A stretch of 64,000 bases of DNA from Clostridium_AW sp963515715 (GTDB lineage Bacteria > Bacillota > Clostridia > Clostridiales > Clostridiaceae). The position numbers and the translations under genes are program-made. The notes under the pieces are model-generated. The model was not told where the DNA came from. It searched no databases and was given only the letters and a program-made list of their open reading frames with translations. The stretch covers positions 39,293-103,292 of the forward strand of contig NZ_CAUPZS010000010.1 of the NCBI RefSeq assembly GCF_963515715.1, written 5' to 3'. Shown here piece by piece: positions 1 to 8,641 of the stretch (positions within the stretch are counted from its first letter, which is position 1; every line of letters starts with the position of its first letter).

Positions 1-70
1 AATAGCAAAACTAAATAATATTAAAAACCCTGATCTAATATATCCAGGGCAAGTATTTAAGATACCGTAG
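1..70 (+). CDS. LysM-domain tail protein, XkdP-like (3' end only)
   Basis: An open frame enters from the left edge and ends with TAG at 68-70. Its last 22 residues read as the second half of a LysM repeat, with the pattern N-N-I-x-N-P-D-x-I-Y-P-G-Q and a final I-P. In PBSX-like tails the gene just before the XkdQ hub is XkdP, which ends in a LysM domain and is thought to hold the tail to peptidoglycan during assembly or injection. Order and motif agree with that assignment. Only the C-terminus is visible, so length and the other domains are unknown. Confidence 0.75.
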   Translation, partial: IAKLNNIKNPDLIYPGQVFKIP

Positions 71-78
71 GTGATATT

Positions 79-1053
79 ATGCAAATTGAATTATTGTTAG
101 ATAATAAAAACGGAAATATGTTTAATATATCGGAACTTATTACAGAAGTTACATGGAAAACTAAAAGAAGAGGTAAACCCTCCAGTTTAGATTTTAACTT
201 CTTAAAAGACAAATCCATATCTATAAATAATGGTGATGTAGTAAGTTTTAAAGTAGATGACCATAAAGTCTTCTATGGATATGTATTTGATATAAGTGGC
301 AGCAAAGAGCAAGAAATAAAAGTAACAGCATATGATCAAATAAGATATTTACTAAGCAATGACTTCTATGTTTTTACTAATAAAAAAGCTAGCCAAATAA
401 TAATGAAGATTGCTAAAGATGTAGGATTGACAATAGGTAATATAGAGGATACAGCATATGTCATACCAAGTTTATTAGAGGATAATAAAAAACTTTTAGA
501 TATAATGTACAGTGCATTAGAAAAGACATTAATGAGTACAGGAAAAACTTATACACTATATGATGACTTTGGAGCTCTTTATTTAAAAAATATAAACAAT
601 ATGAAACAAAAAATTGTAATTTCTGATGACAGCAATTTAGGTAACTATGATTGGAAAAATAGCATAGACAATGATACTTATAATAAGGTAAAAATAGTTA
701 GGGATAATAAAGATACTAATCGTAGAGATATTTATATTGCACAAGATAGCAAAAATATAGCTAAGTGGGGAAGATTGCAATATTTCCACAAGGTAGATGA
801 AAATATGAATAAAGCACAAATACAAGAAATGGTTAATAATACATTAAAGCTTAAGAACAGAGAAACTAAAACTTTGAAATTAAAAGATGTAGTAAGCACA
901 GATATTAAGGAAGATTTAAAGCTGAGAGCAGGGGCAGGGGTATATGTAGAAATAAAAGAAAAGGGCATAAGTCAATATTATTTAATAGAAGATGCTACAC
1001 ATAAATTTGACCAAGGAAATTTAATTATGGATTTTGATTTAAAGGTGGTGTAG
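79..1053 (+). CDS. Phage tail hub protein, XkdQ/YqbQ (late control D) family
   Basis: This 324-residue protein matches the usual length of XkdQ (about 325). It starts at ATG 79 behind a GGTGAT ribosome-binding site and follows the LysM protein by 8 bases. The N-terminus has the beta-rich hub fold pattern (short strands, 'FKVDDHKVFYGYVFDI') and the middle has the helix-rich segment common to this family. XkdQ proteins form the baseplate hub below the tail tube, the counterpart of T4 gp27. The next gene starts 2 bases after its stop, so they are co-transcribed. No truncation or unusual feature is seen. Confidence 0.85.
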   Translation: MQIELLLDNKNGNMFNISELITEVTWKTKRRGKPSSLDFNFLKDKSISINNGDVVSFKVDDHKVFYGYVFDISGSKEQEIKVTAYDQIRYLLSNDFYVFTNKKASQIIMKIAKDVGLTIGNIEDTAYVIPSLLEDNKKLLDIMYSALEKTLMSTGKTYTLYDDFGALYLKNINNMKQKIVISDDSNLGNYDWKNSIDNDTYNKVKIVRDNKDTNRRDIYIAQDSKNIAKWGRLQYFHKVDENMNKAQIQEMVNNTLKLKNRETKTLKLKDVVSTDIKEDLKLRAGAGVYVEIKEKGISQYYLIEDATHKFDQGNLIMDFDLKVV

Positions 1054-1055
1054 AT

Positions 1056-1388
1056 ATGGGAATGATAGATATTATAAAGAAGGCTGGAGTGGATGCAGTA
1101 GGAGCAAACAATCCAGTTAATATTTTGTTTGGAGAAGTGTTAAATGTAGAAGAGCTTAAAATAAAGATAGATCAAAAGTTTATATTATCTAAAGAATTTT
1201 TTATTATCCCACAAAGTTTAATTAAATATGAAATAGATTTAAGCCATAGTCATAGCTATTCAAATGGTTCAACATCTAAAGAACTAAATAAAATAGTTAT
1301 TAGAGAAGGGCTTAAACAAGGGGATAAGGTATTGCTTTTAAGAGTACAAGGCGGCCAGCAATATGTCATCCTAGATAAGGTGGTGTAA
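1056..1388 (+). CDS. DUF2577 tail/baseplate protein, XkdR-like
   Basis: 110 residues starting at ATG 1056. The protein contains the segment 'LSHSHSYSNGSTSKELNKI' followed by 'GLKQGDKVLLLRVQGGQQYVILDKVV', an arrangement I recognise from DUF2577 proteins, where a K-G-D-x-V-x-L-x-R-x-x-G-G-Q-x-Y-x-x-L-D strand pair ends the domain. XkdR-like proteins sit between the hub and DUF2634 in PBSX-type tails and are thought to be small baseplate parts with an OB-like fold. Position in the operon supports the call. The exact structural role is not established here. Confidence 0.8.
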   Translation: MGMIDIIKKAGVDAVGANNPVNILFGEVLNVEELKIKIDQKFILSKEFFIIPQSLIKYEIDLSHSHSYSNGSTSKELNKIVIREGLKQGDKVLLLRVQGGQQYVILDKVV

Positions 1389-1391
1389 CAA

Positions 1392-1796
1392 TTGAGTATA
1401 TTACCACAGGGAGCAACAATAGAAAATGATTTAGAAATAGCAGAAGAAATTGAAGCAACAAGAACCTATAAAATTGACTTTGAAAAAGGAAAAGTAGTAG
1501 GGTATTGTGATGAAGTGGAAGCACTTAGGCAAGCTATACAATTAATATTAAAAACAGAAAGATATGAGCATCTTATATATAGCTGGAATTATGGCAGTGA
1601 ATTAAAGTATTTAATTGGTAAGGATAGGGATATAACAGAAAGCGAGATTAAAAGAAGAGTAACAGAGGCACTTATGCAAGATGACAGAGTTAATAATGTG
1701 GATAATTTTATATTTAAATATGATAAAGATGGTGTAATAGTAAATTTCACTGTCTTTTCTATTTATGGAGAATTTACTGAAAGTGTGGTGAGATAG
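1392..1796 (+). CDS. DUF2634 baseplate wedge protein, XkdS-like
   Basis: 134 residues with a TTG start at 1392, three bases after the previous stop. The sequence has the family signature of a central '...RYEHLIYSWNYGSELKYLIGKD' block followed by acidic helix and 'ALMQDDRVNNVDNF' strand, similar to gp25-like lysozyme-fold wedge proteins. XkdS/DUF2634 proteins act as baseplate wedge parts in contractile tails. The neighbour immediately downstream is the baseplate J protein, its usual partner. The TTG start is accepted because no other start restores the family's length. Confidence 0.8.
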   Translation: MSILPQGATIENDLEIAEEIEATRTYKIDFEKGKVVGYCDEVEALRQAIQLILKTERYEHLIYSWNYGSELKYLIGKDRDITESEIKRRVTEALMQDDRVNNVDNFIFKYDKDGVIVNFTVFSIYGEFTESVVR

Positions 1797-2840
1797 TTGT
1801 TTGAGGAAGTAAATACAGATGAAGCTATACTTAAAAGAATGATGGATAAAGTTCCTGATGATTTAGATAAAAGAGAAGGCAGTATAATGTATAATTCTCT
1901 AACTCCCATAGCTTTAGAGTTAGCTGCAGCTTACTCCAATCTAGATAGGTTCTTAGAATATACTTTTGCACAAACAGATACTCCAGAAGAATTTTTAGAA
2001 AAAAGGGTAAGTGAAATAGGAATGTATAGAAAACAACCAACTAAAGCTATTAAGAAAGGACAGTTTTATAATGGCGAAAATAAATTAATAGATATACCTT
2101 TAGGTAGTAGATTTTCTATAGATGATTTAAATTATAAAACAGTAGAAAAGATAGACAGGGGTATATATAAAATGGAGTGTGAGGAATTAGGAGCTATAGG
2201 AAATAAGCCAGTAGGAGTTTTAATTCCCATAGATTATATAGAAAATTTAGCCACCGCAAATCTAGGAGAAACAATACAGGAAGGACAAGATGTTGAAGAA
2301 GGGGAGGATTTATATAATAGGTTTACAGAAAAGATTCAAAATCCTACTACTTCGGGTAACTCCAATCATTATAAACAATGGGCTTTAGAGGTTACGGGGG
2401 TTGGTAAAGTAAAGGTATTTCCTCTTTGGGAAGGCAATGGAACTGTAAAGATCGTTATGGTGGATAGCAATAAAAAATCTCCTAGTCAGGAACTAATTAA
2501 TGCTGTATATAACCATATAGAAGAAGTTAGGCCTATAGGAACTAAAGTTACTGTTAAAGGGGCTATGGAAAAACCAATTGATATAAGTGCAAAAATAATC
2601 TTATCTAATGGATTTAATATTGCACAGGTTCAAGGAGAATTCATTAAATTACTAGATACTTATTTAAAGGATATAGCTTTTGAATTATCTTATATCAGTA
2701 TAGCAAGAATAGGAAACTTGCTTCTTAGCACTCCAGGAGTTTTAGATTATACAGATTTAAAGATCAATAATTCAACAGTAAATATGGGACTAAAAGATGA
2801 AGAAATACCAGTTTTAGGAACTGTGGAATTGGGGGTGTAA
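1797..2840 (+). CDS. Baseplate J-like protein, XkdT family
   Basis: 347 residues, starting with TTG directly after the previous TAG stop, which suggests coupled translation. Family features include the N-terminal 'KREGSIMYNSLTPIALELA' helix, the 'TAxNLGETIQEGQDVE' strand, and the 'R(F)TEKIQNPTTSGNSNHYKQWALEVTGVG' segment typical of baseplate J / gp47 proteins. These proteins form the wedge that links the hub to the tail fibres of contractile-tailed phages. The length is normal for XkdT. Presence of J, DUF2634 and XkdQ together points to a myovirus-type or R-type tail. Confidence 0.9.
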   Translation: MFEEVNTDEAILKRMMDKVPDDLDKREGSIMYNSLTPIALELAAAYSNLDRFLEYTFAQTDTPEEFLEKRVSEIGMYRKQPTKAIKKGQFYNGENKLIDIPLGSRFSIDDLNYKTVEKIDRGIYKMECEELGAIGNKPVGVLIPIDYIENLATANLGETIQEGQDVEEGEDLYNRFTEKIQNPTTSGNSNHYKQWALEVTGVGKVKVFPLWEGNGTVKIVMVDSNKKSPSQELINAVYNHIEEVRPIGTKVTVKGAMEKPIDISAKIILSNGFNIAQVQGEFIKLLDTYLKDIAFELSYISIARIGNLLLSTPGVLDYTDLKINNSTVNMGLKDEEIPVLGTVELGV

Positions 2841-2844
2841 AAGT

Positions 2845-5571
2845 ATGTATCCTAATAATATAGATAAGTTTATAGAAAAGTTAAATAAGATTGATGGAAA
2901 CATCTATGTAATTGAAGAGGAAGTTAATTTAAAAGATGGAGTGTACGAAGGAGAATTAGAGCATGATAATGTAAGCAGTTCTAGTGTAAGGGTTTATACT
3001 GGCTCAAAATTAACGGGAGAAAAACTAGAAAACTTTATATTATCTACTCCAAGTACTACCCCATGGAAGACCATAATTCGCCTTTATGGAAGTGTAGATA
3101 AAGCCTATATTACCTATGAAACACCTGGTGATACCATAGAAGCAGAAGATATAAATAAAGTTCAGGAAAGTATTGTTAATACCCAGAAAGCATTAAATAG
3201 TGAAGTAGAAAGATCATCTAAGGCTGAAGAAAATATAAATAAAGATTTAAACGAAGAAGCAGAAAGAGCTAAAAATGCAGAAAAAATTTTAACAGATAAC
3301 CTAAATAGTGAAATTAATAGGGCTAAATCAGCGGAAGAAAAATTAACTAATAATATTAATGAAACAAATAAAAACTTAAATAATGAGATTACTAGAGCGA
3401 AAACTTCTGAACAGAATTTATTAGATGGCCTTAACTCAGAAATTAATAGAGCAAAGACTAGTGAAAAAACTTTGACCGATAACTTTAATGCCACTAATAA
3501 TAATTTAAATAATGAAATTAATAGAGCCAAGGCTGCTGAAAAAGTATTGACTGATAATCTTAATGCTACTAATGATAATTTGAGTAGTGAAATTACTAGG
3601 TCTAAAAATGCTGAAAGTGTAATTAATAATGATTTGAGCTCTTATAAAACTAGTAACAATGCTGAAATACAAGGATTAAAAGCTAATGACACTGATTTAG
3701 AAAATAAAAAAGCTAATAAAACCTATGTAGATACTGAATTAAATAAAAGGTATTTAAAGGAGCAGGTGTTTACTAAAGAAGAAGTATTACAAAAGATAAA
3801 AGATGTTATAGGAACTGCTCCCGAAGCCTTAGATACCTTACAAGAGATAGCAGAGGCATTGAATAACGACGCAAATTTTGCTGGAACTATGACTAATGAA
3901 TTAAGCAAAAAAGTTGATAAGGTACAAGGGAAGCAGTTAAGTACAGAAGATTATACTACTATAGAGAAGAATAAACTGGCAGGGATAGAGCAGGGGGCAA
4001 ATAAGTATACACATCCTTCAACCCATAGTGCTGATATTATAGTTGAAAATGCAAATAAAAGATTTGTAAGTGATACGGAAAAAGCTAATTGGAACGCTAA
4101 AGAAACACCTGCAGCTTCTCAGACTAAAGCAGATACTGCTCTTAAGATAGCTAAGGAATATACAGATACTCATGATAGTAATGAGATAAAGCATATAGTA
4201 GCAACTGAAAGAACCAATTGGAATGAAGCTTACAGTAAGAGGCATGTACACAATAATAAATCTGTGTTAGATAAAATTACACAAGCTCTGCTGGATGCCT
4301 GGGATAGTTCCGTAACTCATATGGCGGATTCTATAAAACACATAACATCTACTGAAAGAACATTATGGAATACTGTAAGCAATAAAGTAGATAAAGTGAC
4401 AGGTAAAGGATTATCAAGCAATGATTTTGATAATAGCTATAAAGGTAAATTAGATGGAATAGCTACAGGAGCTACTAAAATAGAAAATACCAGTACCAAT
4501 GGAAATATTAAAATAAATGGAACAGAGGCGACTGTATATACTCATCCCTTAGGAACTAATCCTCATGGAACTACTAAAGGTGATGTGGGATTAAGTAATG
4601 TGGATAATGTTAAACAAGCTACTAAGACAGAATTTGATATACACGCAACCGATAGCTTAAAACATATAACTGCTGCTGAAAGAACAAAATGGAATAATAA
4701 GTGGGATTATAATGAAGCGATTATAAAAGCAGTAAAAGTAAATAATGCAGTTAATTCTGATACGCTTAATGGAAAAAATGTTAGTGACTTTGTACAAAGA
4801 AATTCTTTAGAGAGAATAGAGGGTACAACTAAAAATTTAAATAACTACACCTTAGGTGGCTTTTATAACATAAAAGCAGGTGTTCAAAATTATCCATTAA
4901 ACCATGATGGGTATTTAATTGTTATGCCTTGGGATATGAATAATGGTAAGTTTTCTGGACAAATAGTCTTTGCAGGTGCAGGGAATCCAAATCCAGATAT
5001 GCATTATAGATATTCGAAAAGCAATGATGCCAGTACTTGGAGTGCTTGGACCAAGATAGCTAAGTTTAGTGATTTACCAACAAAGCTAAGTCAACTTACT
5101 AAAGATATTAACTTTGATGACATATACTACACTGAAACTGAGGCAAATTCTAAATTTGCAACAAAACAGGAGTTAGAAAGTGCTGGATATGGAGATATGC
5201 TTAAGTCTATCTATGATAAAAACAATAATGGTAAGGTTGATGCGGCAGAGGTTGCAGATAGTGTGCCTTGGACAGGTGTAACAGGAAAGCCAGGTAGCTT
5301 TAACCCATCTACGCATACACACACTAAAGCTCAAGTAACAGACTTTCCATCCAGCTTGCCAGCTAATGGGGGAAAGGCTGATACTGCTACAAAGTTGCAA
5401 ACTGCTAGAACGATTAATGGAGTTAGTTTTGATGGAAGCTCCAATATAACAATAACAGCAAATCCAAATTCTCATACTCATTCAATATCTAACGTTACAG
5501 GGTTGCAAGGTGCTTTAGATGGAAAAATGAACAAAGGCTCTATTACATGGAATCAATTAAAGGGGGTGTAA
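2845..5571 (+). CDS. Large repeat-rich phage tail fibre with pyocin-knob-like domain
   Basis: 908 residues. After a unique N-terminal domain (about 1-105) come several heptad-like repeats of the pattern L-N-x-E-I-x-R-A-K-x-A-E-K-x-L-T-D-N (about 110-270), predicted to form a long coiled-coil shaft. Then come four copies of a motif H-x-x-D-S-x-K-H-I-T-x-x-E-R-T-x-W-N and two 'KVDKVxGKxLS' modules. Around 670-745 is a knob-like region with 'DGYLIVMPWD' and a Y-S-K-S-x-D-x-x-T-W-S-A-W-T pattern as in pyocin knob domains. The C-terminus carries further short beta-repeats. It is inserted between the J protein and the XkdU-like gene, which are usually adjacent. Likely a receptor-binding fibre. Confidence 0.85.
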   Translation: MYPNNIDKFIEKLNKIDGNIYVIEEEVNLKDGVYEGELEHDNVSSSSVRVYTGSKLTGEKLENFILSTPSTTPWKTIIRLYGSVDKAYITYETPGDTIEAEDINKVQESIVNTQKALNSEVERSSKAEENINKDLNEEAERAKNAEKILTDNLNSEINRAKSAEEKLTNNINETNKNLNNEITRAKTSEQNLLDGLNSEINRAKTSEKTLTDNFNATNNNLNNEINRAKAAEKVLTDNLNATNDNLSSEITRSKNAESVINNDLSSYKTSNNAEIQGLKANDTDLENKKANKTYVDTELNKRYLKEQVFTKEEVLQKIKDVIGTAPEALDTLQEIAEALNNDANFAGTMTNELSKKVDKVQGKQLSTEDYTTIEKNKLAGIEQGANKYTHPSTHSADIIVENANKRFVSDTEKANWNAKETPAASQTKADTALKIAKEYTDTHDSNEIKHIVATERTNWNEAYSKRHVHNNKSVLDKITQALLDAWDSSVTHMADSIKHITSTERTLWNTVSNKVDKVTGKGLSSNDFDNSYKGKLDGIATGATKIENTSTNGNIKINGTEATVYTHPLGTNPHGTTKGDVGLSNVDNVKQATKTEFDIHATDSLKHITAAERTKWNNKWDYNEAIIKAVKVNNAVNSDTLNGKNVSDFVQRNSLERIEGTTKNLNNYTLGGFYNIKAGVQNYPLNHDGYLIVMPWDMNNGKFSGQIVFAGAGNPNPDMHYRYSKSNDASTWSAWTKIAKFSDLPTKLSQLTKDINFDDIYYTETEANSKFATKQELESAGYGDMLKSIYDKNNNGKVDAAEVADSVPWTGVTGKPGSFNPSTHTHTKAQVTDFPSSLPANGGKADTATKLQTARTINGVSFDGSSNITITANPNSHTHSISNVTGLQGALDGKMNKGSITWNQLKGV

Positions 5572-5574
5572 GCT

Positions 5575-6192
5575 ATGTATGGATCTATAAAGTATGGTAC
5601 TACTAAATATGGAGAAAAATCATCATTATCAGAAGAAGAAATAGATTTATACAGACCTAATCTTTTAGCTTATCTACCTCCAATTTTAAGAGAAATTAAA
5701 GAGTTTAAGGTAATAGATGATGTTGTGGGATATGAATTAGGACTCTTGAGTTGGAATATACAAGATTTACTTAAACAATGCTTTATTGATACTGCTACAT
5801 GGGGACTAACCTTATGGGAAAAAGAATATGGAATTAACATAGATATAAGTAAGAGCTATGAGGAAAGAAGAGAAGTAATAAAAGCTAAAAAGCGAGGACA
5901 TGGTACAGTAACCAAAAAACTTATAAAAGAAACAGCAGAAGCTTTCAGTGGTGGAGAAGTAAAAGTAATAGAACACCCTGAAAGCTATTCTTTTACAGTG
6001 CAATTTATAGGAGTTAGAGGTATACCAAAGAATTTAGCAGGTTTTAAGGATATATTAGACAATATAAAGCCAGCTCATTTATCCTATTATTTTAAATACA
6101 CTTATACACTTTGGAATCATTTAAATAAAAAGGAACTAACATGGTTCAATGCTAAAGCTAAATCATGGAATGACTTAAAAGTATATGAATAG
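5575..6192 (+). CDS. XkdU/YmfQ (DUF2313) baseplate protein
   Basis: 205 residues starting at ATG 5575 after GGGGGTG. Family signs are the opening 'LLAYLPPILREIKEFKVI' helix, the 'TATWGLTLWEKEYGI' segment and 'RREVIKAKKRGHGTVTKKLIKE', all typical of YmfQ/XkdU proteins. These are contractile-tail baseplate proteins, comparable to phage P2/Mu gpI-like components that link the wedge to fibres. In PBSX the gene follows XkdT directly; here the 908-residue fibre lies between them. The C-terminal 'WFNAKAKSWNDLK' tail is short and typical. No defects seen. Confidence 0.85.
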   Translation: MYGSIKYGTTKYGEKSSLSEEEIDLYRPNLLAYLPPILREIKEFKVIDDVVGYELGLLSWNIQDLLKQCFIDTATWGLTLWEKEYGINIDISKSYEERREVIKAKKRGHGTVTKKLIKETAEAFSGGEVKVIEHPESYSFTVQFIGVRGIPKNLAGFKDILDNIKPAHLSYYFKYTYTLWNHLNKKELTWFNAKAKSWNDLKVYE

Positions 6193-6203
6193 AGGTGATT
6201 ATA

Positions 6204-7250
6204 ATGAAAACTACAATTAACTATGGACTTAAAAAGCCAGAAGGTACAGATGTAGTTAATATTGAAGACTTAAATTACAATGCAGATATAATTGACCAAA
6301 AGATAAAAGAAGTAGATACAAAGGCATCAAATATAAAAGTGCCAGTAACTTCTGTAAATGGAAAGACTGGAGCGGTTACTTTAGCAGCTAGTGATGTAGG
6401 TGCAGTTCCTACAGGTAGGAAAGTTAATAGCAAGCCTTTATCAGCAGACATTGCACTAAGTGCAACAGATATAAAGGCAGCAGATGGGAAAACTTTAGAA
6501 GTTTTTAAGACAGGGGTTACGTCGGAATTGGCTCAAATTGCATCTGAACTAAATAAACATGAGATGGAGTTAGCTAAACTTTCATCTACAAATGGTTCCT
6601 TTAAATATTATGTTGATATTGTTAATGGTTCAGATACAAATGATGGTTTAACAGTTGCTACTGCTTTTAAGTCAATTAAATATGCGATAAGTAAATTACC
6701 AAGAACTATAAATAACTTAGTTTCAATATGTGTTTTAAAAGGTGATTATTCTTCCGAGGGTATAATATATTTAGATAATTTTTACGGTTCTGGTATTCTT
6801 ACGTTAACTGGTTATGATGGCACTAAAGATATAGATAATGCTTCAAAAGCTGTAGATTATAAAGTAAAGGGTTTAATTGTTAGTGGTTGTTTAGTTAGGG
6901 TATCTGTATATGGGCTTTCTAGTAGTAGTAGTTATTTTAAGTCAACATGTTCAATGTCCGTAAGATTTTGGTATTGTAATAATACTTATACATCTCCTTA
7001 TTCAACAGCATTTGAATTTGAAGGAACACCAAGTGGCGAAGTTAGGTATTGTATAGCTTCAAATAAACAAGTATGTGTTAAGTCCGATAAGTCAAAAGTT
7101 ATATCTGGAAACTGGACTTCTGCTTCCACTAATAACAGTTTTGGTTTATCTGCTGTTGATGGCGGAGTTATTTCGAAAGACCCCAATTCATCTCAACCAG
7201 TAGGAACAAGTGCTAATGAAAATACATCTTGGGGAGGTGTTATAAGATAA
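6204..7250 (+). CDS. Tail fibre / receptor-binding protein, cassette 1 (beta-helix-like tip)
   Basis: 348 residues. ATG 6204 is chosen because it lies 7 bases after the AGGTGA site and because the paralogue at 9596 starts with the same residues; an upstream in-frame GTG at 6195 lies inside that site. Residues 1-95 (from 'MKTTINYGLKKPEG' through 'VTSVNGKTGAVTL') are nearly identical to the other fibre and probably attach it to the particle. Residues from about 135 ('YYVDIVNGSDTNDG...TAFKSIKYAI') look like a parallel beta-helix, as in pectate-lyase-like phage tips, and should bind the host surface. The stop overlaps the next start by one base. Confidence 0.8.
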   Translation: MKTTINYGLKKPEGTDVVNIEDLNYNADIIDQKIKEVDTKASNIKVPVTSVNGKTGAVTLAASDVGAVPTGRKVNSKPLSADIALSATDIKAADGKTLEVFKTGVTSELAQIASELNKHEMELAKLSSTNGSFKYYVDIVNGSDTNDGLTVATAFKSIKYAISKLPRTINNLVSICVLKGDYSSEGIIYLDNFYGSGILTLTGYDGTKDIDNASKAVDYKVKGLIVSGCLVRVSVYGLSSSSSYFKSTCSMSVRFWYCNNTYTSPYSTAFEFEGTPSGEVRYCIASNKQVCVKSDKSKVISGNWTSASTNNSFGLSAVDGGVISKDPNSSQPVGTSANENTSWGGVIR

Positions 7251-7537
7251 TGAAGCAACTTACTTTTAATGATGAAATATATGAAGCTGAAAAAATTATT
7301 AAGAGTGATTCTAATATTATAGGTTATACAGATAATTTCGAGGTTTTTGGTGTAAAAGATTTTTCATTTTTTAAATTAGGTGAAGGTCAGGTGTTTGACC
7401 TCCCAGACTTAACTATTGATGAATTATCTGAAGCATTAGCAGATAGTCAATTAAAAATTATGGAGCAAGAGCAATTGTTACAATCTTCATTACAACTTAT
7501 TGCGGATTTACAAATACAATTAGCAGGAGGTAGATAG
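7250..7537 (+). CDS. Small protein following tail fibre 1, possible fibre chaperone or assembly factor
   Basis: 95 residues, ATG 7250 overlapping the fibre stop TAA by one base and preceded by GGGGAGGTG. The C-terminal 40 residues are acidic and glutamine-rich ('LADSQLKIMEQEQLLQSSLQLIADLQIQLAG') and should form a coiled coil. The second fibre cassette has a gene of similar size in the same position (11235-11522), also ending in a short helix. Such small partners downstream of fibres often act in fibre folding or as linkers, but that is inference. I recognise no named family. Confidence 0.65.
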   Translation: MKQLTFNDEIYEAEKIIKSDSNIIGYTDNFEVFGVKDFSFFKLGEGQVFDLPDLTIDELSEALADSQLKIMEQEQLLQSSLQLIADLQIQLAGGR

Positions 7538-7538
7538 T

Positions 7539-7673
7539 ATGAGTTTAAATTATAGGCTTTGGAAATATTTATTCGACAAAAAATTAAAGTTTGAAAAAGA
7601 CATTTTGCTGGCTTATTCACTAGGTATTTTAACATTAGAAGAAAAAAATGATATATTAGATATTACAGATTAA
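7539..7673 (+). CDS. XkdX-like small protein, probably shortened by a frameshift
   Basis: 44 residues starting at ATG 7539 behind AGGAGG. The pattern 'WKYLFDKKL...ILLAYSLGILTLEEKNDILDI' resembles the XkdX group of tiny phage tail proteins, in which a W-x-x-L segment precedes a T-x-E-E-x-x-x-I motif. It ends with TAA at 7671. Reading one base earlier after codon 44 continues for 46 more codons without a stop to 7810, which suggests the original protein was about 90 residues. The counterpart in cassette 2 (11534-11680) is 48 residues and intact. Confidence 0.55.
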   Translation: MSLNYRLWKYLFDKKLKFEKDILLAYSLGILTLEEKNDILDITD

Positions 7674-7810
7674 GAATATGTGCAGAAAGAATTATGAATG
7701 GTGGATTAAATCCAAAAACAGAAAAGGTTTATGTTATTGATGATATAACTAACACTGATTACAGAAAAGCTGTTGAAGATTATATATTAAAGAATACTCC
7801 AGAAGTATAA
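7674..7810 (+). pseudogene. Frame-shifted continuation of the XkdX-like gene
   Basis: In the -1 frame relative to the preceding gene this stretch encodes 'LRICAERIMNGGLNPKTEKV' followed by 'YVIDDITNTDYRKAVEDYI' and ends with TAA 7808-7810. The text looks protein-like, with normal codon use, and has no ribosome-binding site of its own before ATG 7694. One extra T in the GATT at 7668-7671 would join both halves in frame. It may be a true one-base deletion, a sequencing error, or a programmed shift. I favour a deletion. Confidence 0.5.
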
Positions 7811-7851
7811 GAGGTTTATATAGTATAATCAATACAAAATTGCCAATATAT

Positions 7852-7880
7852 TTGACTTATTACATATAATGTAATAAAAT
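7852..7880 (+). promoter_or_regulatory. Promoter for first secreted moron gene
   Basis: TTGACT at 7852-7857 and TAAAAT at 7875-7880 are separated by exactly 17 bases. The start codon lies 46 bases downstream. An autonomous promoter inside a late phage operon is typical of moron genes expressed from the lysogen. Confidence 0.65.
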
Positions 7881-7926
7881 AGTAATTGAACAGGCCTGTA
7901 CTAAGATAAAAGAAAGGGTGACTATT

Positions 7927-8409
7927 ATGAAGAAAATATTCCCTATTATTTGTTTGGTTATAGGCTTATTATTTTTTAATGTAAGTCCTGCGTCAGCTGC
8001 TGAACAATATATAAACTGGGAGACTGAACCTAATAATTATTTTGAAACGCCTAATTATTTATTACCTTATAGCTACAAAAGTGCTTTAAATAAAGGATAT
8101 ATTCAAGACAAGAATGATATTGATATATGGTTTTTTTTCGCCTCAGAGAAGAATTACAGAGTAGTATTGGAACCACCATACGGAAGTTTGTATGATGTGG
8201 CTATATGGGAAAAAGATAGATATACTAAAGAACGAAAACTTGTGGCTAATACGCGAGAAGATAACTTTGATATAGTAAAATATATTGATCTTCCAGGTAT
8301 TTATGATGATGGTGTAGTACGTGAGTATTATATAGTAGTTCATTCAATATTTCCTGCGTTGAATCAACCTAATGAACCTTACATGTTAGTTATCGATGAT
8401 ACAATATAG
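7927..8409 (+). CDS. Secreted protein with PPC-like (pre-peptidase C-terminal) domain; prophage moron
   Basis: 160 residues. ATG 7927 is chosen because it is correctly spaced from AAAGGG; an upstream GTG at 7918 lies within that site. Residues 1-25 form a signal peptide (KK, hydrophobic core, then A-S-A-A). The mature part starts 'NWETEPNNYFETPNYL' and continues 'KGYIQDKNDIDIWFFFA', matching the E-x-E-P-N-N ... G-x-I ... D-x-D-x-W-F pattern of PPC domains, beta-sandwich modules found on secreted clostridial proteases. Here the domain stands alone without a peptidase. It has its own promoter and terminator, so it can be expressed in the lysogen. Function unknown; surface or toxin-accessory roles are guesses. 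Confidence 0.7.
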   Translation: MKKIFPIICLVIGLLFFNVSPASAAEQYINWETEPNNYFETPNYLLPYSYKSALNKGYIQDKNDIDIWFFFASEKNYRVVLEPPYGSLYDVAIWEKDRYTKERKLVANTREDNFDIVKYIDLPGIYDDGVVREYYIVVHSIFPALNQPNEPYMLVIDDTI

Positions 8410-8418
8410 CGTAAATAA

Positions 8419-8449
8419 AGAATCCTGTTACATTACAGGGTTCTTTTTT
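8419..8449 (+). terminator. Terminator of the first moron gene
   Basis: Arms AGAATCCTGT (8419-8428) and ACAGGGTTCT (8435-8444) pair with a single G-U wobble and a 6-base loop, followed by a T run. Confidence 0.85.
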
Positions 8450-8493
8450 CGTAATTGAGTTAAATCATATAATGGGCAAAAGTTAAAAAGAAA

Positions 8494-8523
8494 TTAACTA
8501 TTTTTGTAGGAAATTAATATAAT
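8494..8523 (+). promoter_or_regulatory. Possible promoter for second secreted moron
   Basis: TTAACT at 8494-8499 and TATAAT at 8518-8523 are 18 bases apart. The -35 is imperfect, but the gene at 8642 lies between two terminators and needs its own promoter. The ~118-base leader to the start codon holds no clear structure. Confidence 0.4.
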
Positions 8524-8641
8524 ATTAAAATGTAACAAAAAAATATTTATGTAAAAAGAAGGTAATTGAAAAGAAATGTAGAATGATTAAATATAGCTAA
8601 AATTTTTAGATGGCCATCTAACCTAGAGGAGAGGGAAATTC

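Noticed and set aside
3162..3530. Long open frame on the minus strand in the fibre gene
   Set aside because: It mirrors the repeated coiled-coil codons of the plus-strand fibre and has no ribosome-binding site; a low-complexity shadow.
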